Source: Bremia lactucae (taxonomy: Eukaryota; Oomycota; Peronosporomycetes; Peronosporales; Peronosporaceae). From it: a stretch of DNA of 64,000 nt. How positions within the stretch are numbered: position 1 is the first letter of the stretch; each line of letters opens with the position of its first letter. Position numbers and translations under genes: made by a program. A model generated the notes under the pieces. It was given only the letters and a program-made list of their open reading frames with translations, had not been told where the DNA came from and ran no database searches. Below are positions 22,476 to 33,389 of this stretch, piece by piece. The stretch covers positions 4,304,248-4,368,247 of the forward strand of contig NC_090610.1 in NCBI RefSeq assembly GCF_004359215.1, given 5' to 3'.

Positions 22476-25226
22476 ATGTATCTCGTTGCTACTGCTTCTG
22501 CAAAAGACAGCAGCAGCACCACCATCTCCGTGGAAGGAATTACGACGTTGGTGGTCGTCGGATTAGCGCTACTATACTGGTGTTTCTACCGCACACAACC
22601 CATCTCGCCCCCCACTGATTTATCTATCAATTCTGCTCGCGAGACGCGATTTATCACGTTCATCGAGCATGAAATCTCCACGAATGAGACGGTCTTGTTT
22701 ATTGCAAGTAAAGATCATTTGGCACATTTTCAAGACTTTTTTAATGCGTTAAGAGCACCTTTTCACGTCGTAAATTTATCTCGGATAGCAGGTGGCACAA
22801 GGGTCATGGAATTGCTCCGGGAACGATACAAAGAACCAACCAAAAACGAGTTTTTATTTCGCAAAGGGACATTCGTGGGCGGATCACAGCCGTTACGTAG
22901 TCTATTAGTCGAAGAACGGCAAACTAAGCTTAATGACCAATTTGACTGGAGTCGCATACGTTTGGATACAAAAAGTAATACGGGAGTTCTGGTACTCAGT
23001 CCAATGAATGGGTTTCAGTGTGTCCAAGATAGCAACCAAGTTTTTGACGTGGCTACATTAAAAATGAAGTTATTGCATACAGTGCTGGAGCTTCGCGCGT
23101 TTGATATTCAAAATCTGTCGAAATGCCGTGTGCCGATTGCTTTAAAAGCGACAAAGCAACGTAGACGCAGTAAATTGCTAGTGTGCTACGACATGACGCG
23201 AGAATATAAAGAGGACCGGTTCAAACATAAATTGGCTGATTTAAATGAAACACAATTTTATCAATGGGATCTCGTGGACGTGTTTGTGTCTTTTAGCCAT
23301 GCACTCGTGAGCCCACCACCGAGTGGGTGGATCGCCGCTGGGCATCGCCACGGGGCTCAAGTATTAGGGACTTTACTCACGAAAGGTCCTGACGGTATCA
23401 ATCAATGTAACGAAATATTTAAAGACACTCGCTCGGCCGAGGTACGCTCGCAATTAATGACATTTTTTTATTTGTCGGTAGCTAATACTTTTGGATATTA
23501 TTGTGCAGACATTTGCATCCAAGCTGGCTGCTATCGCGAGGCAAAGTGGTTTTGATGGCTGGCTCATTGTTGTACAAAATGACGTTTCACCTGAGCTCGT
23601 AATGAATATTCATGTCTTTCTACGCACGCTTTCCACGATGCTGCAGCTTCACAATCCACTGGCCCACGTCATTTGGAACGGCAGCCTTTCCCGCTCTGGC
23701 AAAAAGTGCGCCTACGTTCGCTTCGATGATTCCAGTGCCGAATTTGTTTGCAACGTCGACGGTTTTTTTGCAAACGATGGCTGGACTTCGGAAGACGCCA
23801 AGTTTTCAGCTGCTTTTGATCGCGATCGTCGATATAATATTTACATGGGCATCGATGTGCCCGAACGACACGAAAAGCTTGACGATAGCACAATCAAATG
23901 TAGTGAGCTGCTTCGTCAGGTTTGGAACTCAGGTGTTTCTGCTGCCCTTCGCATTAGCTGGCAGCATTTAGACAAAGTTCCAGTAGGTATTGTCGAGAAT
24001 TCCTTTTGGAATACTGTGCGGCAAAGCTGGAAAAAGAAAAGCCCGTGCTATGATGCACTAGGTGGGGAGAATTGCTTTTATACGGCATTCAACGTGGGAT
24101 ATGGTGTTGGTGTATGGGTAGAAGGATCTCGTGTGAGCTCTTCCATTTGGTCTGATGTCACAGAGCAGAGCATTCAGCCCGATCAGGCATTGCACACTGG
24201 TGCATCTGTCTCTACTGCTACAGGGTCTATGGAGGCGATTATCTCGTATAATACAGCCTTTCAAGGAGGTGCCAGCGTTCAAATACAGGTTAGTACAAGA
24301 ACTTGTCATACTACAGCTTAAGGTTGCTAATCTTGTGTGAGCCATAGGGTCAATTATTTGGACGCGAAAAAGCGTATTTCAAGCTCTTTGATGTGGATAT
24401 TGAGTTCTCGCCACTTCGAACCGTGGAGATTTCATACACGACTGCAGTACGAGATGATTTTGTGTGTCTGCTCGTGCTGACAGTGTGTCCAGGCTTGGAT
24501 TGTGCCACGCACTATGTGATATTGCGCTCTAAAGATAACGCATCGAGCTCAAAAACTCGACTTATTCATCAAGACAAAATTGTTGTATCAACGGTTGCAA
24601 AGGCATCGATGAAAAAGCATCTTTTCCATCCGATTCGTACCGATACTTTCAATATCGAAGGCGTAAATGCTGAGGTAATACAAGGTCTTTCTGACGGTTG
24701 GTGCAAGAAAACTTATCGTATTGGGGGTCAGCTGTGGGACCAAAAACATATCGTCGAAATCGGCGTTCTCTGCACCAAGAATAACAGAAAAATGTGCGAA
24801 ACTTCAGACTTTTTGGCATACCTTGGAGAAATCTGTGTGGTCGGTAGCAACGGCAATCGTACGGTTGATGCAGTGTACCGAAGCGTGCACAGCCAGCCGA
24901 AGAGCTGCGAAAATGCGAGGCTTGTCTCATTCAAGCGCAACAGTCCGCAATCAGTTTCATTGGCAGTGGAATGGGATTTTGCATTGGATGGGATGCCTGT
25001 ACGCTACGTGGTGGGTTTTGCTTGCACCGAAGATGGCAAGCGTCTTTATCTAGGTAAAAGCTTCTATGATGTTCTTGAGGTGGACGCATGCGACTGGAAG
25101 CAAGAAGGGAAAGCAGATTCTTCGACCGTGTCACATTCGTCGGCTCGCCTTACACTCGAATTGCAAAGTATTTCATGGACTGGACAGAGTGGATTAGACG
25201 TCTGTCGATTGCATTTAAAAGAATGA
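22476..25226 (+). CDS. Membrane-anchored glutaredoxin-like / GH85 endo-beta-N-acetylglucosaminidase fusion, catalytic residues replaced
   Basis: Three exons inferred: 22476-23441, 23509-24288, 24348-25226. The introns are 67 and 59 bp, GT-AG, both phase 0, giving 874 codons. Residues about 23-38 form a hydrophobic segment (TTLVVVGLALLYWCFY), a likely signal anchor. Residues about 57-157 resemble a glutaredoxin fold (ETVLFIASKDHLAHF; FRKGTFVGGSQPL), but the CPYC position reads LAHF and the TVP turn reads TKN. From about residue 240 the protein is GH85 (LLVCYDMTREYKEDRF; VDVFVSFSHALVSPPPSGW; AAGHRHGAQVLGTLLT). GH85 enzymes cut the chitobiose core of N-glycans using Asn and Glu in DGWLxNxEN; here residues 338-346 are DGWLIVVQN, so both are replaced (V343, Q345). 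C-terminal beta-rich modules continue to the stop. Reading frames stay clean over 2.7 kb, so the gene seems maintained. The glutaredoxin call is by motif spacing only. Confidence 0.85.
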
Positions 25227-25892
25227 CAGGATGGGTGAAGCAGCACGTGGTGTTGTCTATAGAAGCTATAAGTTGGCGCTATTATGTTGCACAACATTGG
25301 AATGGTTCGAGGACAGGACAGGCGCTGTAGCATGACTCATCAAAACGCCTGCAGACACTATCAAACTAAATCAAAAGTCTTGGGTGCCTTGTGTCGTTGC
25401 AAAGTTGGGCCTCGCACGAAAGTTTTTTAAAAGTTTTTTAAGGAGTAGCGATCCAATCTCTATAGCTTCGCCTTAAAAGAGCCTATCTGCAGCTAAGCCA
25501 CTACATTGTCTGTAAAATTCAGCAGAGACGATCAGCTTTTTTTATTATTGATCATTCTAAGAGATCTTTAAGCCGTACCCGTCTTAAATTGTCACCAATT
25601 AGTGAAAATGTAAGTATTGTAAATTTATAGCAATTTAAACACTGAGTTTCGAAAAAAATACTCGGCAGCGATAATTTAGCGAATTCTTTGCAATATAACC
25701 GAGTTTCGTTACATGCCATTCTGTAGCATTTGCACGCATACGTATGACAAACCGTATGAGCCCTCCTGGAAAAAATATGAGTGCTGTAGATTCTGGCTTT
25801 AGTGTTTACAGTGATCTAACATCCGAGTTATCTGAAAGCTTGCTCGGTCTTTTCGGCAAGTGATCAAGTCATCCCTTGTGCCGAGTCATATT
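25227..25892. other. Intergenic region downstream of the GH85 fusion gene
   Basis: This is AT-rich with no long ORF. A 39-codon ATG frame at 25743-25862 (MTNRMSPPGKNMSAVDSGF) has no recognisable homology and is probably chance. No terminator signal is clearly seen. Confidence 0.3.
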
Positions 25893-25981
25893 GAAACGGG
25901 GCACTGCCGACTTGTACTTCTTCAGTATAAGTCTACTTTGCATTTCTTTAGTGAAAGTAGTGCCACACGTTACTTCACTTT
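25893..25981 (-). repeat. Truncated LTR end
   Basis: About 90 bp resemble the plus-strand left end of the 26190 LTR (aacggggcactg..cgacttgtact.cttcagta). It starts GAAACGGGG instead of TGTAACGGGG and stops within the first fifth of the LTR. Confidence 0.55.
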
Positions 25982-26189
25982 TTTTTGGTACATTACAGTC
26001 ATTTAATTATCCTAACGACCCGAAAATGTCCGTCCGACTTAGGCCTACACATCCTTGTCGCTTTGGTAGCTACGTATTGCTACATGCTACCACATGCACA
26101 CTACAACGGCGTGCCTTACTGTTATCCAGCTTCACCGCGCACCTTATCAACGTGCGCTGTCCCATTCATGTCGATCCAGTAACTTAAGT

Positions 26190-26639
26190 TGTAACGGGGC
26201 ACTGCGACTTGTACTGTTTCAGTACAAGTCCACTTCACACTGCTTCAGATGTGAGTGGTGCATCTCGTTAGGTGACGTACACTGTACGTATAGAGGAAGA
26301 CTTCTCTTAAGGCAAGTTAGCTTAAGAGTGTCAAATGAAATCTGTATTAATATAGTTAAGTGTCTTGTTAATCTATCTTTGTAAATGTTGACTTAACTAT
26401 AAACTAATACTAAACATGTAAATGAATTCTTATCTATCTTATCTAGTAACTCTCTTTGATTACTTCTACAGCTGATTAGTCTGCGGAATAAATAGACATA
26501 ATGGTCTATACCTATTTATGGATAAGAATTCAGGAAATTACTATATAAAGTAATTTCCTCCAAATATTATCTACCTTTTAGATAATATTAATTAACAACC
26601 TTTTAGTGTTAATTTCATGTAACGATACACCCCGTTACA
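26190..26639 (-). repeat. LTR, 3' LTR of a minus-strand gypsy element
   Basis: It starts TGTAACGGGG and ends CCCCGTTACA, 450 bp. The next bases, tcacccctccctt, read in pol sense as a purine tract AAGGGAGGGGTGA abutting the LTR. It is near-identical to the LTR at 37106-37653, differing at only a few visible positions in the first 150 bp. No 5-bp duplication matches the flank of the 37.6 kb LTR. Confidence 0.8.
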
Positions 26640-26758
26640 TCACCCCTCCCTTAAACGACAATCACTCTGAATGTCATTAGGTGGAGTGGTCGCTAAATGA
26701 CCACTTAATTTTTAAAATGTTTTTGATTGGTCAGATCCATCATTTTAAATTCCATCGC

Positions 26759-27582
26759 ATGAAGGAACAATTCATGCGGGGTGAAGATAGCGCTGAACCT
26801 TCGGCTGCGGTTCGTGCAGCCGCGGGTGACGCATTGTTATCTCTTGCGGTAGACGTTCCGTCTACCGTAGTGTCTTCCACTCGCACAACACTTGGTGTTG
26901 CGAGTGCACGTGGTGATTCACCACGTGAGTACGACCCCTCTTTAGAGGTCGATTATGAGTGCGAGTCGGACGAAATGGCCGACTCGGGGAGGATGGAACA
27001 GTCGCCTGATACCCGTCAGGCGGCTGATTATGAGCCTTCGAATGAGGGGGCTCATTCGAGTAGACGTGCTGGTAGTATTCGCCACTGTCCGACGATGAGG
27101 ATGATTCCTCAGCGCCAGTACCGTCTCCCGTGCCGTCGTTCGCACATATTTCTATGCGTGGTGATGACGATGGCGTAAGCCATCGTAAGAAAAGTTCTTG
27201 TGGTACTCCTGCTTCAGTGGGTACTACTCAGGGGAGTGAAGACAGTAAAATGTCTCATCTTCCTGAAAAGGAGCCGTGGCTTTTGCCCGAACAGCTGATT
27301 AATAGAATGTCTAGAAAGACTACTCCTCACGATAAATGTCCCTTATTTATTGCGACAAAGCTTCATGGCCTTGATCCCAGCGCGAAGAACTTTCGCGCTA
27401 AGGAAGATTTTTATATCGATGCTTTTTTTCAAGCATCGATGGTATAGCGGCAACAATAAGCGAGGTAAAGTCTCGCTCATGCAAGCCTGGAGCGCGTTCA
27501 TTCGCAATGTCAAAGACATTGGACGCGAAGTCTGGCGATTCGCCCTAAGTTTGAGAAACGAACTCCAACCGGTGCAAGGTAT
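26759..27582 (+). pseudogene. Antisense extra ORF, family 1 copy, truncated by an integrase junction
   Basis: The ATG at 26759 sits in the same context as the one at 34169. It reads AAVRAAAGDALLSLAVDVPS, an acidic stretch (SLEVDYECESDEMADS), and after shifts PEKEPWLLPEQLINRMSRKT, ATKLHGLDPSAKNFRAKEDF and SLMQAWSAFIRNVKDIGREV, then LSLRNELQPVQGI. At about 27583 it switches abruptly to a plus-strand gypsy integrase. The central block is shared with the copies at 34.6 and 4.8 kb. No known domain recognised. Confidence 0.6.
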
Positions 27583-28793
27583 AAGCAAGCAATTGCCCTT
27601 TGTGGAGTTCGCTATAAATAACAGTGTCCACGCCAGTACGGGTGAGACACCGCTTTACATTAACGGACTGCACCATCCTCGGACGCCAGTCTCGTTTCTG
27701 AGCAGCCCGAGTCTTAGTGGGCGAGGTCCCCTCACTATGCTCGGTGCGAAAGAGGGACAGTGTTTCGTCAATATGACCATGACCCATGAGGGTATCATCT
27801 CAAAGACAGAAACTTGCCCTCGTGACCCTGCCAGTTTAGCAGTGGTCGATAAAACTACGCCTTATGACCGATATCTCAGCGGTGTCATAGGCGCGTTTGA
27901 TGCTAAAAGCGTGAGCGAGGCTTAACGCTTTGTGGATGAGCGATTAGCCATCACACGTAAAGTCCGTGACACAATGGCAAGCGGACATGACAAGCACAAC
28001 GAGAAAAAGTACTATTAAGCACTGCTACCCTACCTAAAATTGCAATTTCTTACTGCCTGGAGGTACTACGAAGTTGTTGCCGCGTTTCATTGGGCCCTTA
28101 CGGTGGTCGAAGAGGTTGGAGACCTAAATTATAGGCTCACCCTACCTCCGTCTATAAAGGCGCACCCCGTATTTTACGTGGGTTGTCTGAAACGGTATGT
28201 AGACCTAAATGAGAGCATTTATCCTCATCCGTCTAAGAAGACCGATGGTGACGCTGACAGTGAGTCAAGCGTCGTTCGGGTGAGGGGGGCGGTGAAGGCG
28301 AAAAGCTATCGGACCGATTCCTCCCACCACGAACAGGATTTGGAGAGCGAGGGACATCACGCGAGTAACGCGGATCCCTCAGCATCATCCTCTCAAAGAG
28401 GTCCAAGAGTCTTCAGGCATTTATAATCCTGACGAGCCTTCGCTCGGACATTAAAAAGATCCGAGGTCAGTCGCGAGACTTGACCCTCGAGATACACAAT
28501 ACGTCGTTCAGCAGCGCTTAACGCCTGTGACTGAACGGACGAATGTCAGACAGCCGCGAATACGTGGGCGACGTCGCCACTCCTATCGGGCGCCGCTTGC
28601 ACTGAGTGATACGGGTGAGAATCAACGCTTCCTTATTAAAAGGTTGCTTGCCCACCGCTCCGTGGGGCAAAGGTATCAGATTTTCGTCCAATGAAAAGGT
28701 TACCCGAAGAATTTTGACTCTTAGGAACCGATCGCTACCCTATGTATAGATGTGCCCGGCTTGGTGGCTGCCTATGAAAAGGAGCACCAGCTG
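27583..28793 (+). pseudogene. Ty3/gypsy integrase C-terminus and chromodomain, plus strand
   Basis: It reads QLPFVEFAINNSVHASTGET and PLYINGLHHPRTPVSFL (integrase core end), then after breaks WALTVVEEVGDLNYRLTLPP and HPVFYVGCLKRYVDLNE (GPF module, 28040-28426). A chromodomain follows at 28617-28793 in one frame with two stops (FLIKRLLAHRSVGQ, YQIFVQ-KGYP, LVAAYEK). The layout is as at 1-1380. A minus-strand antisense-family ORF begins right after it. Confidence 0.85.
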
Positions 28794-28794
28794 A

Positions 28795-29684
28795 GGCCTC
28801 TTCGCTAGACTCAAATGGACTAGCAGAAGTAGCGTTGTGAGAAGAAACAGGGGGTACAGTACCGCCCATTATCTCGTTCACACGCAAGCGAAGGAAATTA
28901 ATTCGTTGCGACCGCTGCTTCAACGCATCAGAATGCGGCGCAAGAATTCCGCCTTGTATTGGTCGGGCGTTTCATTTGAACGCAACACGACCGGGACCGG
29001 GAAAATACGCCCAAGCGTTTTATGCGCATCTAGAAGAGCGCGCTCTAGGAGCGACGCTCTTGACCCGTTTAAACGAGGCCATTTAGATGGAGGGGGCATC
29101 TTTGGAATGCCACCCGTCACATAGCCACGTTCTAAACGACTGGCTTGTGACACCGACTGAGCACGTTCACGTGTCGTCGGCGGAGCTTTAGGCTCCGAAT
29201 CCTCTATGTCAGAACCATTATGAATTATGGTCTGAGCATAAGGCGTTGTGGTTATACCCAACGGAGAAGCGGCTGCGCCTTTATGGGTAGCGCTCTCATT
29301 ACCTGTCGCTGCGCTTTCCAGCGCAGACGATGGGACAGCATTCGTTAATGATGCTGTCTCCGCGTTGTGAGCCATGAGAGAAGTTTGGATGGGCAATAAT
29401 GCCGCATCATCACTCCTCATGTGCTCGTTGCCCGCATAACTACTATGAGGTGACGGCAACGGTGTCGACTCATTGTAGTCGACAATGAGCGACGGATCAA
29501 CATCCTCACTGTTAAAGTGGGATGGATCCTTTAGCCCTGTTAACGCGACAGCCGCAGTGGCTGTCGGCGTTCCGACTAAGGCATTAGACGCGGCCGGCGA
29601 ATTAACGCGGCGCGTGCGCTTAGTGCGAGGTTGAGTGGGCGTCTTCGCAGACGACCCACCAACGTGGCCACTTTTAGGTGGCAT
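28795..29684 (-). CDS. Antisense extra ORF, family 2 copy (254-codon open frame)
   Basis: The ATG at 29684 starts an uninterrupted frame to 28920, and homology continues past a stop to about 28800. The basic N-terminus (GGSSAKTPTQPRTKRTRRV) could be a nuclear signal. An Ala/Thr-rich part (GTPTATAAVALTG) and Ser/Pro-rich acidic middle follow, then SQASRLERGYVTGGIPKMPP and RASLLERALLDAHK. It resembles the copy at 20893-20037. It lies between the plus-strand chromodomain end and a purine tract plus LTR, so it is antisense to its element. No domain recognised; the protein is largely low complexity. Whether it is expressed is unknown. Confidence 0.6.
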
Positions 29685-29800
29685 TTTTGGCGCCGTGTAT
29701 GTAAACGCGTGCGCTAGAGTGATTGAGTGAACTAGCGGGGCGTAAAGCTGATCGCAGTTCCTCTCTCCTCTTTGACGAATTTAAAAATAAAAATTCGTTC

Positions 29801-29816
29801 TTGAAGGGAGGGATGG
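29801..29816 (+). other. Polypurine tract next to LTR at 29817
   Basis: The sequence ttgaagggagggatgg immediately precedes TGTTACGGGC. It marks the 3' LTR of a plus-oriented element and fixes the neighbouring ORF (29684-28795) as antisense. Confidence 0.65.
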
Positions 29817-30151
29817 TGTTACGGGCTAAAGTTGCCCTAATGTTACACAGTCTACGTTAAGTACACTTGGTGAACTTAAGGGGATGGTCAATTATTAAAT
29901 AATAGTAATTAGACCCAGAACACGGGTGTGGTGCACATTTGTGTCCAATCATTGTGTATTTGATCACATTGGTGTATTAACATTAGGAGGGGTTGCGTCA
30001 ATATTACTAAATCTGGTAAAACTGGAACTATCAAGTTGAATAATCAGAAATGATAATTATCTTTCTTCTTTGCTTGCGTCTTTTCAATAACATGATACTT
30101 ACTATTACTCATTTAGGAAATAGTACTTCTGTACCGGTACACCTCGTTTCA
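29817..30151 (+). repeat. LTR III start fused to an opposite-sense LTR remnant
   Basis: 29817-29990 matches 21018-21190. 29995-30151 instead resembles 3940-4102, which is an LTR of the opposite sense; its last bases (tgtaccggtacacctcgtttca) are a worn form of the TGTAACGGTACACCCCGTTACA-type end. The piece is therefore composite or recombined. Confidence 0.5.
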
Positions 30152-30320
30152 TCATTACCATGTTGCTCCACCTTAAAACTAAGCAGCAAGCTCCTGTCGA
30201 AGAATTCTTACGCTTTGGAGGACGCGTTGAATACATGATAATACGCATTTGTATAGAATATACGTTAAAGCAAACAGTATTGATTAAAAAGAAAACAAAA
30301 TGCAGATAGAATTCCAGGGA

Positions 30321-32717
30321 CTAGATTCTCCCATTGCCAGTCTCGATGAAAATGACCAGCTTTTTTTCGCAGTTCTTCGTGCTGCCATCATCCATGCACT
30401 GCACTTTCTGCGATTCTTGACTCTCCATCCCAACTATTTCCTTTAGCGTCGACCCATACGAAACGTGATAAATATCCATTAATGGCAAATTGTGTTCTCG
30501 CACAAATGTTGCATATGTGCCTTTTTTCGTAAAATAATGTTTCTGCAATGATCTCGTCACAACGACATGCACTTTGGAATCAGCGGGTACATGCAACAGT
30601 ATCTCTTTTATTGTCTCGAGAGACAGAGGCCTCTTATGGTCCTTGCATTCAACAGAAATCAGCCCGGAATCAATACGAAAGTCGATCGTGTCACCGTTTG
30701 CAGTTCGGACGAGATTGTCGAACTGCATTGATTCGTCATGAAGCAGCCAAGCTGGCCATTCCACGTTTGGAGGAGACAAAAATGGAATGACCCAATTCTC
30801 GCATATCTCAAAACCTAGAGGTAATTCGATCTTCTCATCTTGTGAACTGACGCCCAACTCGACCAAAAGCCGACCCAAAAAAGTCGTCAGTGCCACTCCG
30901 CCGAGTCCGTCAACATGACTCGCCATCACGACAGCTGCTGACACCAATGCTTCGAGACGCTGCCCATCGTTCATTGGCTCGTTGGTACCATGTAAATACA
31001 ATGTTGTAGTCGACAATGACAACAGGACCTCACGCAAGGGACGGCCAAACGGATGATATGACTTGCCGCCGGTCAGAGTCAAGTGTAGTAGCACGTCATT
31101 AGCCGGGTGAGGAAACACATTACGACATTCCCAGGTACGTTTGTCTTGAGCCTCGTCTTTGGCTTTGTCGGCTTCAATTTCACCTTCGACTTTATATAGA
31201 TGGCCGGTTCCATTCAGCATCAGCCCAAATGTCTTCTGTTCATCTAAGCACGCATAATGACCATCAATCAAATTTGCTTTGCCGTCTTCAGCACGATAAC
31301 TTGAGCACAGCAACAAGCACAGTTGACCAATTTTGAAATCTAGAGGTCGTCCTCCCTTCATCATGGCAAATATTCGTGCCGAATGCCCAACCAGTGCATT
31401 TAAGTAATTTACTGTATTGCTGCCGACACTCCACGGCTTTTTCCGCATGTACTCGAGAGCAATCTCAGTAAAGAGCGGTCGACTATTAGCGATAATGTTT
31501 TGTATAACGGTTGGCAACATTCCAATGTCACAGCCGATTACAGTACGCGGGAAAAGTGGATGGACTGTGCACCACAAATAATCCGAATCGGTTCTTGATC
31601 CAGAGGAAACCAAGGCCGAAGTACGTGCCGTACCACTCGTGGAGCTGGCTATCACAACAAGTCCAAACGATCGAAATACGTTTAGCATGAGACGAAGTCG
31701 ACGCTTATGATCGTAAGCCTCTTGAGTAGTTGGCGCGGGCATACTAGTTTCATGATCGCTTAATGCGGTTTCTCGATCAATATCACGTGGAAATTCATCT
31801 AGAAAAAAGATGAAGGGCTTCTTTCCACTCGCAGCACGATCTTCAAGTGCCTTTTCGACATCTTTGCGAGTCCTGACCGCTCTATCAACTTCATTTTTTC
31901 CGAGCAGTGCCGCATAAATAAATCCATAAAGAGATAGATAAGCTGTATGCTGCAATGATATGATACTGCCCGTACTGTCTCCTTCAGGTTTTGTCATGTC
32001 AAAGTCGTCTTCGAGGCAAATCCCGAAAGCTCTGGCACGTGATATATACGCTGCACAGATGGATTGTGCACTATCACCCAACTTAGCACACCAAATGTAA
32101 AAAACATCAAACTTTCCAGTGGCATCCAAGTTGAATGCCATTTGCGTCTTCCCCGTACCAGACGAGTTTTCCAAAACGACAAATGGTGTGACTTTAAAAT
32201 TCCCCTCGAGAATTATGCGGATTGTCTTCGAAAGTGACTCGACTTGCTCTGTCTTCGCAAGTGTCTTAGAGACAGTCTCATACCTTTCCACAATTTTGAC
32301 CCTTGCACTGTTTGGCGAAATGGTGAGAGTTTGTTTTGGGTGGACGAATTGAGGAACAGTGTCAATTGGAACTACTACCAGTACGTGAATTTGATTTAGC
32401 TGCGGCGCGGGCAATTGTTTTTCGTCAAGACAATCCTGGATAGGCCAAGACGTCTTTAATGGCTTACAATTAAGCATAATTTTGATGTCATCATTCACAT
32501 TTCCCGCTATGAGATGCTGTGCACTCGGCTCGCTGTCCGACAGCCACGCGTTCCCCTTCCTCGCCAAGTACAGCTTGAGGGCGGCAGCACTGCATTTTAT
32601 TTTGTACGGATTTTCAGTTTTAATAGCCTTTTTCAAGTCCCCCACTAACTCTTTTCCGTCGATATCTACACTGAATACGTTTCCCTCTCCGACTAAGGCA
32701 CATAAGAGCTTCACCAT
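30321..32717 (-). CDS. CRN: Crinkler (CRN) family protein with P-loop NTPase and PD-(D/E)xK-like C-terminus
   Basis: A single-exon ORF of 798 codons starts with ATG at 32717. Residues 1-117 form the CRN N-terminal module: an ubiquitin-like start, LKLYLARK at 47-54, WL at 58-59 and HVLVVVP at 111-117, the DWL-domain end. The family is named for leaf-crinkling host effectors of oomycetes that act in the plant nucleus. Next comes a P-loop (ENSSGTGKT, 183-191) with a Walker B-like FIFFLDEFPRD near 300. Near the C-terminus, DFRIDSGLISVECKDH (E690, K692) fits the PD-(D/E)xK nuclease pattern. This NTPase plus nuclease layout is known in CRN proteins and has been linked to mobile-element origins. No classical signal peptide is evident, as in many CRNs. 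The frame is intact and lies between LTR remnants on both sides. Confidence 0.9.
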   Translation of the reverse strand: MVKLLCALVGEGNVFSVDIDGKELVGDLKKAIKTENPYKIKCSAAALKLYLARKGNAWLSDSEPSAQHLIAGNVNDDIKIMLNCKPLKTSWPIQDCLDEKQLPAPQLNQIHVLVVVPIDTVPQFVHPKQTLTISPNSARVKIVERYETVSKTLAKTEQVESLSKTIRIILEGNFKVTPFVVLENSSGTGKTQMAFNLDATGKFDVFYIWCAKLGDSAQSICAAYISRARAFGICLEDDFDMTKPEGDSTGSIISLQHTAYLSLYGFIYAALLGKNEVDRAVRTRKDVEKALEDRAASGKKPFIFFLDEFPRDIDRETALSDHETSMPAPTTQEAYDHKRRLRLMLNVFRSFGLVVIASSTSGTARTSALVSSGSRTDSDYLWCTVHPLFPRTVIGCDIGMLPTVIQNIIANSRPLFTEIALEYMRKKPWSVGSNTVNYLNALVGHSARIFAMMKGGRPLDFKIGQLCLLLCSSYRAEDGKANLIDGHYACLDEQKTFGLMLNGTGHLYKVEGEIEADKAKDEAQDKRTWECRNVFPHPANDVLLHLTLTGGKSYHPFGRPLREVLLSLSTTTLYLHGTNEPMNDGQRLEALVSAAVVMASHVDGLGGVALTTFLGRLLVELGVSSQDEKIELPLGFEICENWVIPFLSPPNVEWPAWLLHDESMQFDNLVRTANGDTIDFRIDSGLISVECKDHKRPLSLETIKEILLHVPADSKVHVVVTRSLQKHYFTKKGTYATFVREHNLPLMDIYHVSYGSTLKEIVGMESQESQKVQCMDDGSTKNCEKKLVIFIETGNGRI

Positions 32718-32897
32718 TTCTGTTTCGTCTTTCTCTGTTGAGTTTGGACGCAGAATGAAAAATGAAATTAATGATTAAAGCTTCAATTCAAAATTTCCGT
32801 ACAACATTCCACTACTTTCAGTTAAACATGAGACGCGGTGCAACAGTTGAATCTTATCACTCCCCATCAATCTATTTACTTTTGGGTAAATACCCTG

Positions 32898-33329
32898 TGT
32901 AACGCGGTGTGCTGTTACATAAAGTATTATTTCCTTAAAGAGAAATGATATATTTATTTCTTAAGAGGAAATAAGAAAAGAAGTGCAAATTGTTATATAT
33001 TGATTGGTTAATCTAATTTTAAAATTTACCCCGCTAATCGTTACAGGAGACGATTGTGCGATGCGCAAGTAAAAACCAAACTTAGTTATAAATATAATAA
33101 TTTATGTAGTAGATGAAAGATCGTTACTGAGGACTAAATATATTAGTAATGTTTTAGTTTCTCTTTATTCTAAGCATTAGACTAGACCTTATTGCTAAGT
33201 TATCGTAGCTTCGTAAAAAACTTCCTCTGTACTTTGTTCACGTGTAGTTTTGAGGCATCCTCCCTTACTGTGAATAGTGTAGGCCAACTAGTACTATTGT
33301 CAGTACTATCAAAAAAGTCCCTTGTTACA
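32898..33329 (+). repeat. LTR related to 3591-4102, opposite orientation
   Basis: It starts TGTAACGCGG and ends CCCTTGTTACA, about 432 bp. Reverse-complementing 3591-4102 gives a clear match by eye, including the 'gtattat.tcct' start and the 'gtaggccaactagtact' end. No internal region is attached, so it is a possible solo LTR. The flanks (ccctg / cgtgg) do not form a duplication. Confidence 0.6.
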
Positions 33330-33389
33330 CGTGGTAGCCTGTTCATCGGCGGTGCGCAAGTAGGCGTCATACTCATAATTTAATTATTT

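Noticed and set aside
22476..22900. N-terminal part of the GH85 gene as a functional glutaredoxin
   Set aside because: No Cys at the CPYC position and no TVP turn; only the fold spacing and the GGS motif remain, so redox activity is not claimed.
23442..23555. Frameshift in the GH85 gene at the end of the first long ORF
   Set aside because: A 67-bp GT-AG intron (23442-23508) joins the two frames in phase and restores the expected sequence before DGWL.
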